64,000 bases of DNA from the NCBI RefSeq assembly GCF_004016505.1, contig NZ_SACR01000002.1:842490-906489 (forward strand), read 5' to 3'. A model generated the notes under the pieces. That model was not told the origin of the DNA and did not search any database. It saw only the letters and a list, made by a program, of their open reading frames with translations. The DNA comes from Rubrivivax rivuli (GTDB lineage: Bacteria; Pseudomonadota; Gammaproteobacteria; Burkholderiales; Burkholderiaceae_C). This document shows, piece by piece, positions 8,506-17,686 of this stretch. Each line of letters starts with the position of its first letter. Within the stretch, counting starts at the first letter, position 1. A program made the translations under genes and the position numbers.

Positions 8506-8946
8506 TCAGCTGTAGGCGATGAAACGGCCGCAGATGATGGCGGCCAGCCACAACCCCAGCGACAGCGCGGTCTGTGCCCGCGCGAAGGCGTCGTTCAGCG
8601 CCAGGCTGCCACGGGCATGGAAAAACGCGGCGTTCAGGCCCGCCAGCGACACGAGGCCCAGCTTCAGCAGGAAAGCGCGGTTGCCCAGCATCTCGTTGGG
8701 TTGCGCGGCAAAGAGCAACAGCCCGCTCAGGGCCACCAGCCCGAAGCCCGCCACCGTCACGGGCAGCGCCAGCCGCGCCAGCGCGCGCAAGGGCAGCTCC
8801 TGCCCCGCGCCCCAGACGCGCAGTTCCACCAGCACCAGGCTGCCCAGCAGCAGCGCGATGCCGACGATGTGCACGGCCTCCAGCGCCGGGTAGGCCCAGG
8901 GGTGGCTGGCCAGGGCGGTGAAACCCTCGATGCGGGGGAAGTCCAT
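8506..8946 (-). CDS. Small integral membrane protein (DUF6644-like)
   Basis: 146 residues with about four hydrophobic segments: near 22-42 (EAVHIVGIALLLGSLVLVEL), 60-82, 92-110 and 125-143. Histidines H15 and H26 fall at or near membrane-facing positions, which could hint at haem binding, but that is a guess. The gene precedes the DUF6152-like exported protein, a pairing I recall from other proteobacteria. It is divergent from mpl with a gap of only about 38 bp. Function not known. Confidence 0.6.
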   Translation of the reverse strand: MDFPRIEGFTALASHPWAYPALEAVHIVGIALLLGSLVLVELRVWGAGQELPLRALARLALPVTVAGFGLVALSGLLLFAAQPNEMLGNRAFLLKLGLVSLAGLNAAFFHARGSLALNDAFARAQTALSLGLWLAAIICGRFIAYS

Positions 8947-8984
8947 CAGCGAGTGGGCAGGGTGCGCTACCTAGAATGACCGGC

Positions 8985-10352
8985 ATGCATCTTCACATCC
9001 TTGGCATCTGCGGCACCTTCATGGGGGGACTGGCAGCGCTGGCCCGCGAAGCCGGCCACCGCGTGACCGGCTGCGACGCCGGCGTCTACCCGCCGATGAG
9101 CGACCAGCTGCGCGCACTCGGCATCGATCTCATCGAAGGATTCGGCGCCGATCAACTCGCGCTGAAGCCCGACGTCTTCGTCATCGGCAACGTGGTCTCG
9201 CGCGGCAACCCGCTGATGGAGGCGATTCTCGACGCCGGCGCGCGCTACACCAGCGGCCCGCAGTGGCTGGCCGAGAACGTGCTGCAGGGCCGGCACGTGC
9301 TGGCCGTGGCCGGCACGCACGGCAAGACCACCACCACCTCGATGCTGGCGTGGATCCTCGAGCACGCCGGGCTGCAGCCGGGTTTCCTGGTGGGGGGCGT
9401 GCCCTTGAACTTTGGTGTCTCCGCACGCCTCGGCTCGGGCAGCACCTTCGTCATCGAAGCCGACGAATACGACACCGCGCTCTTCGACAAGCGCAGCAAG
9501 TTCGTGCACTACCGGCCGCGCACCGCCATCCTGAACAACCTGGAACACGACCACGCCGACATCTTCCCCGACCTGGCGGCCATCGAGACGCAGTTCCACC
9601 ACCTCGTGCGCACGGTGCCGGCCAGCGGCCGGCTGGTGGTGAACGCGCGCGAAGAATCGCTGCAGCGCGTGCTGGCGCGCGGCTGCTGGAGCGAGGTGCA
9701 GCGCTTCGGCACCAAGCGCGAAGAGCCGGGCGGCCTGTGCGCGCGCGGCGAGCCGCAGAGCTTCGACGTGCTGCGCGGCAGCCTGAAGCTGGGCCGCGTG
9801 GAATGGGCGCTGCTGGGCGAGCACAACCAGATGAACGCGCTGGCCGCCATCGGCGCGGCCGAGCACGTGGGCGTGGCGCCGGACGTGGCCTGCGCCGCCC
9901 TGGCCAGCTTCCAGAACGTGCGCCGGCGGCTGGAACTGCGCGGCGAGGCCGCGGGCGTGAAGGTCTACGACGACTTCGCCCACCACCCCACCGCCATGCG
10001 CACCACGGTCGACGGCCTGCGCCGGAAGGTGGGCCACGGTGCACGCATCCTGGCGGTGTTCGAGCCGCGCTCCAACACCATGAAGCTGGGCGCGATGAAG
10101 GCGCAGCTGCCCTGGGCGCTGGAAGAAGCCGACCTCAGCTTCTGCCTGCAAGGCAACTACGGCTGGAGCGCGGCCGAGGCGCTGGCGCCGCTGGGCGCGA
10201 ACGCCGTGGTGAAGGACAAGCTCGACGCGCTCGTCGCAGCCATCGCGCAGGCCGCGATGCCGGGCGACCACGTGCTCTGCATGAGCAACGGCGGCTTCGG
10301 CGGCATCCACGATCGGCTGCTCGAAGCACTGGCACAGCGCGCCGCGCACTGA
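8985..10352 (+). CDS. mpl: UDP-N-acetylmuramate:L-alanyl-gamma-D-glutamyl-meso-diaminopimelate ligase
   Basis: Recycles cell-wall tripeptide by joining it to UDP-MurNAc. It is a Mur-ligase fold: N-terminal HILGICGTFMGGLA Rossmann start, ATP loop GTHGKTTT (about 110-117), central EADEYDTALFDKRSK, LLGEHNQMNALAA, and the C-terminal motif YDDFAHHPTA. EADEYD and DDFAHHPTA are diagnostic of Mpl rather than MurC. An in-frame ATG at 8976 adds three residues, but 8985 starts at the conserved strand. A TAGAAT hexamer at 8972-8977 just upstream suggests a leaderless or very short 5' end. It ends at TGA 10350-10352, touching repeat copy B. Confidence 0.94.
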   Translation: MHLHILGICGTFMGGLAALAREAGHRVTGCDAGVYPPMSDQLRALGIDLIEGFGADQLALKPDVFVIGNVVSRGNPLMEAILDAGARYTSGPQWLAENVLQGRHVLAVAGTHGKTTTTSMLAWILEHAGLQPGFLVGGVPLNFGVSARLGSGSTFVIEADEYDTALFDKRSKFVHYRPRTAILNNLEHDHADIFPDLAAIETQFHHLVRTVPASGRLVVNAREESLQRVLARGCWSEVQRFGTKREEPGGLCARGEPQSFDVLRGSLKLGRVEWALLGEHNQMNALAAIGAAEHVGVAPDVACAALASFQNVRRRLELRGEAAGVKVYDDFAHHPTAMRTTVDGLRRKVGHGARILAVFEPRSNTMKLGAMKAQLPWALEEADLSFCLQGNYGWSAAEALAPLGANAVVKDKLDALVAAIAQAAMPGDHVLCMSNGGFGGIHDRLLEALAQRAAH

Positions 10353-10442
10353 CCAAGATTTCCCCCGCGGAACCGGCTTGGCCGGGCCGCTGGGGGACGG
10401 CCCCCTCGGGGGGTGGCGAGCGCTAGCGAGCCCGGGGGCTCA
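10353..10442 (-). repeat. Dispersed intergenic repeat, copy B (starts at the metalloprotease stop codon)
   Basis: Same element as 4467-4557 but in minus orientation. Read on the minus strand it starts TGAGCCCCC at the stop codon of the metalloprotease, keeps GCTCGCTAGCGCTCGC, CCCCCCGAGGGGGCCGT, GCGGCCCGGC and AGCCGGTTCCGCGG, and ends directly at the TGA of mpl. It therefore occupies the whole gap between two convergent genes. Confidence 0.85.
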
Positions 10443-13175
10443 CATCCGTTGGAGTGTTGCGCGCAGGGTTTCCGTCACCAGCGCCAGCGCCTCTTCCAGA
10501 TGCGCGCGGTCTTCCACCGCCATACCGGCCTTCTTGCCCAGCGCGGCGCGCAGCTGGCCCTGCAGCTCCACGGCCTGCAGGCGCGCCAGGCTCACGGCAT
10601 CGGCCGGCGTGCCAGGGGCCGGGCGCGTCAGCACCGTCTTCAGGCGTTGCAGGTGCTCGCGCTGCAGGCTGCGGCGCAGCTCGTCGGTGGCCTTGCCCGT
10701 CTTCAGCTCGCTCCACACGGCGCCTTGCAGCGTGCTGTAGACCTCGTTGAGGCTCAAGGCGCTCTTGCGCTGCGCCTCGGGCAGGTACTGGGGCAGGTCG
10801 AGCAGGCGGCGCGCGGTGCCGGGGCTCATCAGGCGGTCCAGCGTCTGCGTGTGCAGCGCCAGCACGGCCTGCGGCACGTTCAGCGGGCCGGTGCGCTGCC
10901 ACTCGATGTAGTCCTGCTGCAGGCTCTGCAGGAACTCGGGCTTGAAGCTGAAGCTGTCGTTGCTGAACAGCTCCTGCGTCAGGAAGCGCAGCGCGGCGCG
11001 CTGCTGCACCGGGTCGACCGGGCGGAAGGCCGGGCGGCCGCTGCCGGGCTGGTCGCGGTCGGTGTGCATGCCGCCCACGTACTTGGCGGCCATCACCGGC
11101 AGCGTGCCCACCTGGCGGAAGCCGGCCAGCAGGCTGCGGCGTGCGCGCTCGGGGTCGTCGCCGGCCTGCGGCTGGCGCGCCTGCACGCGGGCCCACAGCT
11201 CCTTGCTCAGCTGCAGGCGGCGCTGCGCGTAGGCCAGCGGGCTGTCGCCGAGGTCGCGCTGGTTCACCAGCGGGTCGATGCCGTCGGGGCCGACGTCACC
11301 GTCGTCGCTGAAGGCCAGGCGCTTGTCGGTGCGGCTGCGTTCGGCAATCGCCTTCAGTTCCTCGGCCGACTTCACAGGCTTGTAGCCGTACTCGATGGCA
11401 AACAAGTCGTAGGCGCCCAGCGTGACCATGTTCATCTCGGTCTTGGGCTCGCCCTGCAGCGGCAGGTTGAAGGCGTTGTAGTCCATCACCGAGCCGCTGA
11501 TGCCCTCGCGCGTGACGAAGGCGGTGTCCTTCAGCTGATCCCGCGTGATGGTGGTGCTGGCCTTGAAGTTGTGGCGCAGGCCCAGGGTGTGGCCCACCTC
11601 GTGGGTGATGACGTCCTTGATGTAGTTCTGCACGAAACGTTCGGCCTCGGGCGTGTCGGGGTCGAGCTCGCCGCGGGCTTCCATCAGGTCGAGCGCGAAA
11701 CCGAGTTCGTCGCCGGCGTCCAGCGCGTAGGTGCAGTGCGTGTGGCCCTGGCCCAGCGCGTCCAGGCCGGCCTTCCAGGCCGGCACCTCGCCACCGGCCA
11801 TGCCGTAGAAATCGTCACGCACCAGGCGGCGGCCGCCGCGGCCGAAGACGTCGCTCATGCGGATGTCGGCATCGAAGATCTCGCCGGTTCGCGGGTCGCT
11901 GTGGCTCGGGCCCTGCGCGAAGCCGACATCGGCGCCGAGGAACCAGCGGATGGAGGCGTGCCGCGCGTCCATCAGGTCGAAGCTGGCGTCATCGGGCTGC
12001 TGCTTGGCCACCACGGCGTTCTTGAAGCCGATGCGCTCGAAGGCCCGGTTCCATTCCAGGATGCCTTCTTCCACCGCCTTGCGGTAACGCACAGGGATGT
12101 TGCGGTCCATCCAGAAGGTGATGGGCTGCACCGGCTCGCTCATTGCCGCGTTGGGGTCCTTCTTGTCGAGGCGCCAGCGCTTGATGTTGTGCACCTTGGC
12201 GTTGGCGCGCACGTCGTCCGAAAGGTCGGTGTAGGTGTCGGTGAAATAGCCCACACGCGGGTCGGCCACGCGCGGCGCCATGGCTTGCGCGGGCAGTTCG
12301 CGCAGGTTGTAGACGAAGGTGACGAAGAGGCTGCGCGCATCGGGCGTGAACTGCGGTGGCTGCGTGGTCTGCGCAGCCGGGTTGGGCGGCGTGCCGGGCG
12401 GCAGTGGCGGCGGCACGGGGATGCGCGGCACCGCGTAGTGCACCTTGGCCGAGAGCGTGGTCAGGCCGGCGTCGGTGCGCACGTCCTGGAAGAAGGAGTT
12501 GGCGCGGTCGGGCGCGTAGGGCAGGCGGAAGGCGCGCTCCAGCGCGGTGCTGTAGCTGGCCAGGTCGGCCAGCAGCAGGCTGGCATCGACCAGCACCGAC
12601 TTGCGCTCGGGGTGCTCCGCACTCGCGACGGGGCCGCTGGCGATCAGGCTCTCGCTGAAGCCTTGCGCCACGGCGCGGGCGTTGGCCTTGTCGCGGTCGG
12701 CGCGGAAGCCGGTCTGGCGCGCCACCATCTGCATCTGGTTGCCGATGCGGCGGAACTCGACCATCCAGCGCGGGCCCATCTGGCTGGCGTAGAGGCCGCG
12801 CTCGCCCACCGATTCGGCGATGTTCACGCTGAAGAGCATGGGGCGGCCGAGCTGCTCCTTGCTGATCTCGAGCCAGACCTTCTCGTCCTTGCGCCAGACA
12901 GGCACGAAACCGTCGCTGCGCTTGGCGTCGCGGGCCACTTCGGCGAAAGGGCGCGGGGCTGCAGGGTCGGGGCGGGCGGCCCCTGGCGCGGCGGCAGCAC
13001 CGGGTGCGGCCCCGGGCGCGCGGGCGGCATCGGCCGGCGGCGGCGTGACGGCTTGGGCCACGGGGGCCGCCGCGCTGGGGGCCGGCCCCGTGGCGCAGGC
13101 GCTCAGGCTGAGCACGGCCATTGCGGCCGAGGCCAGCAGGGTCAGGCGGGGGGTGGTGCGTGCAGGGAAGTTCAT
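10440..13175 (-). CDS. Zinc metalloprotease lipoprotein (DUF5117/DUF4953-type), paralog 1
   Basis: 911 residues. N-terminal lipoprotein signal with lipobox LSAC (Cys about 26), then an Ala/Pro linker. The catalytic site is a full metzincin signature, H525-E-V-G-H529-T-L-G-L-R-H535, with a Met-turn SVMDY at M564. It should be an outer-membrane or periplasmic zinc protease. Divergent from a paralog at 13401 with the same layout and close local identity (for example GILEWN(R/K)AFE, HEVGHxLGLRHNFKAS, SVMDYNAxNLPL). Substrate unknown. Its stop codon is the first triplet of repeat copy B. Confidence 0.88.
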   Translation of the reverse strand: MNFPARTTPRLTLLASAAMAVLSLSACATGPAPSAAAPVAQAVTPPPADAARAPGAAPGAAAAPGAARPDPAAPRPFAEVARDAKRSDGFVPVWRKDEKVWLEISKEQLGRPMLFSVNIAESVGERGLYASQMGPRWMVEFRRIGNQMQMVARQTGFRADRDKANARAVAQGFSESLIASGPVASAEHPERKSVLVDASLLLADLASYSTALERAFRLPYAPDRANSFFQDVRTDAGLTTLSAKVHYAVPRIPVPPPLPPGTPPNPAAQTTQPPQFTPDARSLFVTFVYNLRELPAQAMAPRVADPRVGYFTDTYTDLSDDVRANAKVHNIKRWRLDKKDPNAAMSEPVQPITFWMDRNIPVRYRKAVEEGILEWNRAFERIGFKNAVVAKQQPDDASFDLMDARHASIRWFLGADVGFAQGPSHSDPRTGEIFDADIRMSDVFGRGGRRLVRDDFYGMAGGEVPAWKAGLDALGQGHTHCTYALDAGDELGFALDLMEARGELDPDTPEAERFVQNYIKDVITHEVGHTLGLRHNFKASTTITRDQLKDTAFVTREGISGSVMDYNAFNLPLQGEPKTEMNMVTLGAYDLFAIEYGYKPVKSAEELKAIAERSRTDKRLAFSDDGDVGPDGIDPLVNQRDLGDSPLAYAQRRLQLSKELWARVQARQPQAGDDPERARRSLLAGFRQVGTLPVMAAKYVGGMHTDRDQPGSGRPAFRPVDPVQQRAALRFLTQELFSNDSFSFKPEFLQSLQQDYIEWQRTGPLNVPQAVLALHTQTLDRLMSPGTARRLLDLPQYLPEAQRKSALSLNEVYSTLQGAVWSELKTGKATDELRRSLQREHLQRLKTVLTRPAPGTPADAVSLARLQAVELQGQLRAALGKKAGMAVEDRAHLEEALALVTETLRATLQRM

Positions 13176-13280
13176 GTCCGGCCCAGGGTCGCTGAAAGAA
13201 GAAGCGGCGGATTCTGTGCCTGCCCGCCCGACTGCGGCCCCCGTATCTGCGAGGGGTGGGGTGCCCGGTGTGCCACGTGC

Positions 13281-13310
13281 GCCACGGCCGTTTGCCGTTC
13301 AAGCCGTGGC
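13281..13310. promoter_or_regulatory. Inverted repeat between the divergent metalloprotease genes
   Basis: GCCACGGC-N14-GCCGTGGC, a perfect 8-bp inverted repeat, lies roughly midway in the 225-bp gap (13176-13400) separating the two paralogs. A shorter TTG/CAA pair continues the symmetry inside. It could be a shared operator. No clear promoter hexamers were assigned around it. Confidence 0.35.
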
Positions 13311-13400
13311 AAGGGCGTTTCGTCGCACCGCGTGCAGTGGTGGGCCACTTTGCGCTAGCGTCCCTCCCTTCCTTTGGCACCACCCGGAACGCACCACCCC

Positions 13401-16235
13401 ATGAGCCGCTTGCCGACCCCCACGCCCCGCCACCTCCGGATCGCCTCGCCCGCGGTGCTGGGGGCCATCACCGCGCTGCTGACCGGCTGCGCCACCACCG
13501 ACACCGCCGCGCCACCCGCCGCCACTGCAGCCCCGGCCGCAGCGGCCACGGCAGCCGCCACCCCCGCAGCCACAGCGCCCCGCGCCCCGGGCGCTGCCCC
13601 TGCGGCTGCCGCCACGCCACCGGGCGGTGCCGCGCCCGCCGCTGCCGCAGCCGGCCCGCGCCCGCCCGCAGCGGCGCCGGGTTCGCCGCCGCCCTTCGCC
13701 GAAGTCACCAAGGACGCCAAGCGCAGCGACGGCTTCATGCCACTGTGGACCAAGGACGACAAGACCTGGCTGGAAGTGCCCGCCGAGATGCTGGACAAGC
13801 CCTTCTTCCTGGGCAGCTCGCTGGCCTCGGGCCTGGGCGAGCGCGGCTTCTGGCCGGGCATGATGGGCCGCGAGTTCATGGTGGTGCTGCGCCGCCAGGG
13901 CAACACGCTGCAACTGCTGGCCCGCAACACCAAGATCAAGGCGCCGCAAGGCACGCCGCTGGGGCGCGCCGTGGACGAGAGCTATTCCGACAGCTTGCTG
14001 GCCGCCGTGCCGCTGGCCTCGGCACCGCACGCCGAGCGCAAGGCCTTGCTGGTGGACGCCTACGCGCTGCTGGGTGGCGACATCAACGGCGTGCAAACGT
14101 CCATTGAAGCCAGCTACCGCCTCCCCTACGGCCTGGACCGCGCCAACTCCAACATCGAGCGCAGCCGCGCCGCCGCCGAAGGCACGCACATCACCGTGCG
14201 TTCGCACTACGCCGTGCCCAAGCTGCCGGCCCCGCCGGTCATGTTGCCCGGCTCGCCGCCGCCGCCCCCCGGCGCCATGCCCAACCCGCCGCTGGGCGTG
14301 CCCGACGGGCGCAGCTTCTTCCTCAGCACCACCTACACGCTGGCGCCGCTGCCGGCGCAACCTGCGCGCACCCGTGCCGCCGACCAGCGCGTGGGCTACT
14401 TCACCACCGCCTACCTCGATTTCGGTGACGACACCACCGAAGGCCGCCGCGTGCACCACATCGAGCGCTGGCGCCTGGAGAAGAAGGACCCGGCCGCCGA
14501 GATCAGCGAGCCCAAGCAGCCCATCCGCGTGGTGATGGACCGCAACATCCCCGAGAAGTGGCGCCCGGCCGTGAAGGCCGGCATCCTGGAGTGGAACAAG
14601 GCCTTCGAGAAGGCCGGCTTCCGCAACGCCATCGTGGTGGAACAGCAGGCCGACAACACCGACTGGACTTCGCTGGAAGGCACGCGCATGCTGGCCGTGC
14701 GCTGGTTCGCCATCGACGGCCCCGGCGCCACCGCGGTGGGCCCGAGCCAGGCCGACCCGCGCACCGGTGAGATCCTGCGTGGCGCGGCCATCATTCCCGA
14801 GAACTGGGCGCGGCTGTCGCGCGCCCAGGTCGGCGACCTGCAACCGCGCCTGAACGCCAACGCCGCCCTGCCGACCGGCGACTTTGCACAGCGCCTGATG
14901 CAGTGCACCTACGCCACCGACGCTTTCGAAGAGATGCAGTTCGGCTTTGAACTGCTGAGCGCGCGGGGTGACTTCACGCCCGGCAGCCCGGAGGCCGACC
15001 AGTACATCGCACAGAGCCTGACCGACGTGACCATGCACGAAGTCGGCCACGCGCTGGGCTTGCGCCACAACTTCAAGGCCAGCACCGGCATCAAGCCGGC
15101 GCAGCTGCGCGACAAGGCCTTCACGGCGGCCAACGGCGTCTCCAACTCGGTGATGGACTACAACGCGCTGAACCTGCCGCTGGACGGCGAGCCGGTGGCC
15201 GAGTACCACATGCGCGGCCTCGGCGCTTACGACTACTGGGCCATCGAGTACGGCTACCGCGAGTTCACGCCCGAGCAGGAAAAGGCCGCGCTGGCGCGCA
15301 TTGCCACCATGGCCGAAACCAACCCGGCGCTGGTGTACGCCACCGACGAAGACGTCATCGCCGCAGCCGACCCCATGGCCAACCAGCGCGACCTGGGCGA
15401 CGACCCGCTGGCCTTCGCACAGCGCCAGATGAAGCTGGCGCGCGAGCTGTGGACCCGCACCCAGAAGCGCGAACTCGCTGCCGACGACGACCTCACGGTC
15501 TACCGCCGCAACCTGATGCGCGGGCTGAGCAGCTTCAACGCCTCGGTGCCGATCGCCGGCAAGTACGTGGGGGGCCTGCTCACCACCCGCACGTTGGCCG
15601 GCTCGGGCAAGGCGCTGATGACGCCGGTGCCGGCGCCGCAGCAGCGTGCCGCGCTCGACCTCATCCTGAACGAGGTGCTCTCCAGCGACAGCTTCCGCTT
15701 CGACCCGAAGTTCATGAGCCGCCTGGGTGTGGACCAGCTCGACCGCATCGCCCCGGGCCGCACGCAGTTCGGCACCGATTTCAGCCTGCCCACCACCGTG
15801 CTGACGCTGCAACGCGGCGTGCTCGACAACCTGATGGGCGACGCCATCGCGCAGCGCCTGGCCGACGCCGAAAGCAAGGTCGCCGACACCAAGAGCCTGC
15901 TGAGCTATGCCGAGGTGCAGCAGCGCCTGAGCAACGCCGTGTGGGCCGAGCTGAAGGCACCGGCCAAAGGCGGTGTGCGCGAAATCGACAGCCTGCGCCG
16001 CAACCTGCAGCGCGAGCACGTGCGCCGCCTGGCCGGCGGCCTGCTGCGCCCCAGTGCGCCGGTGGCCGCCGACGTGCGCGCCGCCTACCGCCAGACGGCG
16101 CTCGGCCTGGAAGCCCAGCTGAAGGCGGCCACCGCCGCCAGCGGCTGGACGCCGGCCGCGCGCGCGCACCTGGCCGACACGCTGGCCACGCTGACCGAGG
16201 CCATCAAGGCACCGATCAGCAAGCAGGGCGTCTGA
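13401..16235 (+). CDS. Zinc metalloprotease lipoprotein (DUF5117/DUF4953-type), paralog 2
   Basis: 944 residues from ATG 13401; upstream in-frame ATGs are ignored because the lipoprotein signal fits here (lipobox LLTGC). A long Ala/Pro/Thr-rich linker of about 80 residues follows the Cys. The metzincin site H546-E-V-G-H550-A-L-G-L-R-H556 and Met-turn M585 have exactly the same 39-residue spacing as in paralog 1. The central segment SEPKQPIRVVMDRNIPEKW matches SEPVQPITFWMDRNIPVRY in the other copy. The pair arose by duplication. Expected at the outer membrane or in the periplasm. It is followed by a strong hairpin. Confidence 0.88.
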   Translation: MSRLPTPTPRHLRIASPAVLGAITALLTGCATTDTAAPPAATAAPAAAATAAATPAATAPRAPGAAPAAAATPPGGAAPAAAAAGPRPPAAAPGSPPPFAEVTKDAKRSDGFMPLWTKDDKTWLEVPAEMLDKPFFLGSSLASGLGERGFWPGMMGREFMVVLRRQGNTLQLLARNTKIKAPQGTPLGRAVDESYSDSLLAAVPLASAPHAERKALLVDAYALLGGDINGVQTSIEASYRLPYGLDRANSNIERSRAAAEGTHITVRSHYAVPKLPAPPVMLPGSPPPPPGAMPNPPLGVPDGRSFFLSTTYTLAPLPAQPARTRAADQRVGYFTTAYLDFGDDTTEGRRVHHIERWRLEKKDPAAEISEPKQPIRVVMDRNIPEKWRPAVKAGILEWNKAFEKAGFRNAIVVEQQADNTDWTSLEGTRMLAVRWFAIDGPGATAVGPSQADPRTGEILRGAAIIPENWARLSRAQVGDLQPRLNANAALPTGDFAQRLMQCTYATDAFEEMQFGFELLSARGDFTPGSPEADQYIAQSLTDVTMHEVGHALGLRHNFKASTGIKPAQLRDKAFTAANGVSNSVMDYNALNLPLDGEPVAEYHMRGLGAYDYWAIEYGYREFTPEQEKAALARIATMAETNPALVYATDEDVIAAADPMANQRDLGDDPLAFAQRQMKLARELWTRTQKRELAADDDLTVYRRNLMRGLSSFNASVPIAGKYVGGLLTTRTLAGSGKALMTPVPAPQQRAALDLILNEVLSSDSFRFDPKFMSRLGVDQLDRIAPGRTQFGTDFSLPTTVLTLQRGVLDNLMGDAIAQRLADAESKVADTKSLLSYAEVQQRLSNAVWAELKAPAKGGVREIDSLRRNLQREHVRRLAGGLLRPSAPVAADVRAAYRQTALGLEAQLKAATAASGWTPAARAHLADTLATLTEAIKAPISKQGV

Positions 16236-16239
16236 CCCC

Positions 16240-16273
16240 GTCTGTCACGCCCGCTGCCGCGGGCGCGACAGAC
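16240..16273 (+). terminator. Strong hairpin after metalloprotease paralog 2
   Basis: Seven-base arm GTCTGTC, one mismatch, seven-base arm CGCCCGC, loop TGCC, then the matching arms GCGGGCG and GACAGAC: 14 paired bases with one mismatch. It starts 5 bp after the stop codon. There is no T-run, so it may act with Rho or as an mRNA 3'-end stabiliser. Confidence 0.5.
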
Positions 16274-16304
16274 CCCAGCAGGCATGCGTCGATAGACTCG
16301 GCGC

Positions 16305-16922
16305 ATGCCTTTTTCTTTGCCTGTGCCGGCTGCCGCGGCACCCACGCACCTGCTCTACCTGCACGGCTTCCGCTCTTCGCCGAAGTCGTTCAAGGCGCAG
16401 CGCCTGGCCGCCTGGCTGGCCGAATATCGGCCCGACATCCACTGGTGGTGCCCGCAGCTGCCGCCCTCGCCGCGCGAGGCCCTGGCGCTGGTGATGGACG
16501 GCACGGCCCACTGGCCGGCCGGCAGCTCGGCCGTGCTGGGCAGTTCGCTGGGCGGTTTCTACGCCACGGCGGTGGCGAACCAGCGCGGCTGGCCTTGGGT
16601 GGTGATGAACCCGGCCGTCGACCCGGCGCGCGACCTCGCGGCCTACATCGGCGAGCAGCGGGCCTTCCACACGCCCGAGGAAGCCTTCTACTTCCGCGCG
16701 GAATACATCGACGAACTGCGCGCGCTGCACGCCGGCCCGCTGGACCATCCGGAACGCTGCTTCGCGCTCATCGCCCAGGGCGACGAACTGCTCAGCTGGG
16801 AAGAGATGGCCGCGCGCTACGCCGGCGCGCAGCAGCGCGTGATCGAAGGCAGCGACCACGCGCTCAGCGATTTCGATCAACACCTGCCGGCGCTGCTGCA
16901 CTTCCTGAACCTGAACCCCTGA
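16305..16922 (+). CDS. YqiA/YcfP-family esterase
   Basis: 205-residue alpha/beta hydrolase without a signal peptide. The opening strand [17 protein letters not shown] and the nucleophile elbow G79-S-S81-L-G are the hallmark of the UPF0227/YqiA group. D and H of a triad are plausible at GDELLSWEE and near SDHALSDF. Family members are small cytosolic esterases of unclear physiological substrate. It starts a run of plus-strand genes and is 13 bp before the SDR gene. Confidence 0.85.
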   Translation: MPFSLPVPAAAAPTHLLYLHGFRSSPKSFKAQRLAAWLAEYRPDIHWWCPQLPPSPREALALVMDGTAHWPAGSSAVLGSSLGGFYATAVANQRGWPWVVMNPAVDPARDLAAYIGEQRAFHTPEEAFYFRAEYIDELRALHAGPLDHPERCFALIAQGDELLSWEEMAARYAGAQQRVIEGSDHALSDFDQHLPALLHFLNLNP

Positions 16923-16935
16923 ACCGCTCCCCCGC

Positions 16936-17652
16936 ATGAGACTGAAAGACAAGATCTGCATCGTCACCGGCGCCGCCCAAGGCATCGGTGCGGCCACCTG
17001 CGAACGATTCGCCGCCGAAGGTGCCACCGTCATCGCCTGCGACCGCCGCGCCCCGGCCACGCCGGTGCCCGGCGCCGCCGCCTTCTTCGAGGTGGACGTG
17101 ACCGACCGCGCCGCCATCGACACCATGGTGGCCGCGGTGCTGGCGCAGCACGGCCGCATCGACGTGCTGGTGAACAACGCCGGCATCACCAAAGACGCGC
17201 GCCTGGTGAAGATGACGCTGGAGCAGTTCGACGCCGTGATCGACGTGAACCTGCGCGGCGTCTTCCACTGCGCGCAGGCGGTGGCGCCCTCGATGGTGGA
17301 ACGCGGCCGCGGTGTCATCCTCAACGCCAGCAGCGTGGTGGGCCTCTATGGCAACTACGGCCAGACCAATTACGCGGCGGCCAAGTTCGGCGTCATCGGC
17401 TTCACCAAGACCTGGAGCCGCGAACTCGGCCCCAAGGGCGTGCGTGTCAACGCCGTGGCGCCGGGTTTCGTGGAGACGCCCATCCTCGCCACCGTGCCCG
17501 AGAAGGTGCTGCAGCAGATGAAGGAGCAGGTGCCGCTGGGCCGGCTGGCGCAGCCGGCCGAGATCGCCAGCGTCTATGCCTTCCTGGCAAGTGACGATGC
17601 CAGCTACATCAACGGCACGGTGATCGAGGTTTCCGGCGGCATGAGCGTCTGA
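16936..17652 (+). CDS. Short-chain dehydrogenase, FabG-like 3-oxoacyl-ACP reductase
   Basis: 238-residue Rossmann enzyme. Cofactor loop TGAAQGIG (11-18), NNAG motif, and catalytic Y146-x3-K150 with a serine in NASSVVG. The C-terminus [12 protein letters not shown]...[12 protein letters not shown] is typical of FabG-type 3-oxoacyl reductases, usually NADPH-dependent. It is not in a fatty-acid synthesis cluster, so it could instead serve polyhydroxyalkanoate or secondary reactions (PhaB-like). The exact substrate cannot be fixed from sequence. Confidence 0.82.
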   Translation: MRLKDKICIVTGAAQGIGAATCERFAAEGATVIACDRRAPATPVPGAAAFFEVDVTDRAAIDTMVAAVLAQHGRIDVLVNNAGITKDARLVKMTLEQFDAVIDVNLRGVFHCAQAVAPSMVERGRGVILNASSVVGLYGNYGQTNYAAAKFGVIGFTKTWSRELGPKGVRVNAVAPGFVETPILATVPEKVLQQMKEQVPLGRLAQPAEIASVYAFLASDDASYINGTVIEVSGGMSV

Positions 17653-17686
17653 AGCCTCGGCCGTCGCAGCAGCGACAATCCGGCCG

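Noticed and set aside
10413..13358. Plus-strand open frame of about 980 codons opposite metalloprotease paralog 1
   Set aside because: Antisense shadow of a real gene with lipobox and HExxHxxGxxH motif; its composition (Ala/Gly/Arg/His-rich) is typical of a GC-rich shadow.
13299..16169. Minus-strand open frame of about 950 codons opposite metalloprotease paralog 2
   Set aside because: Same reason as above: antisense to the recognised gene and without any motif.
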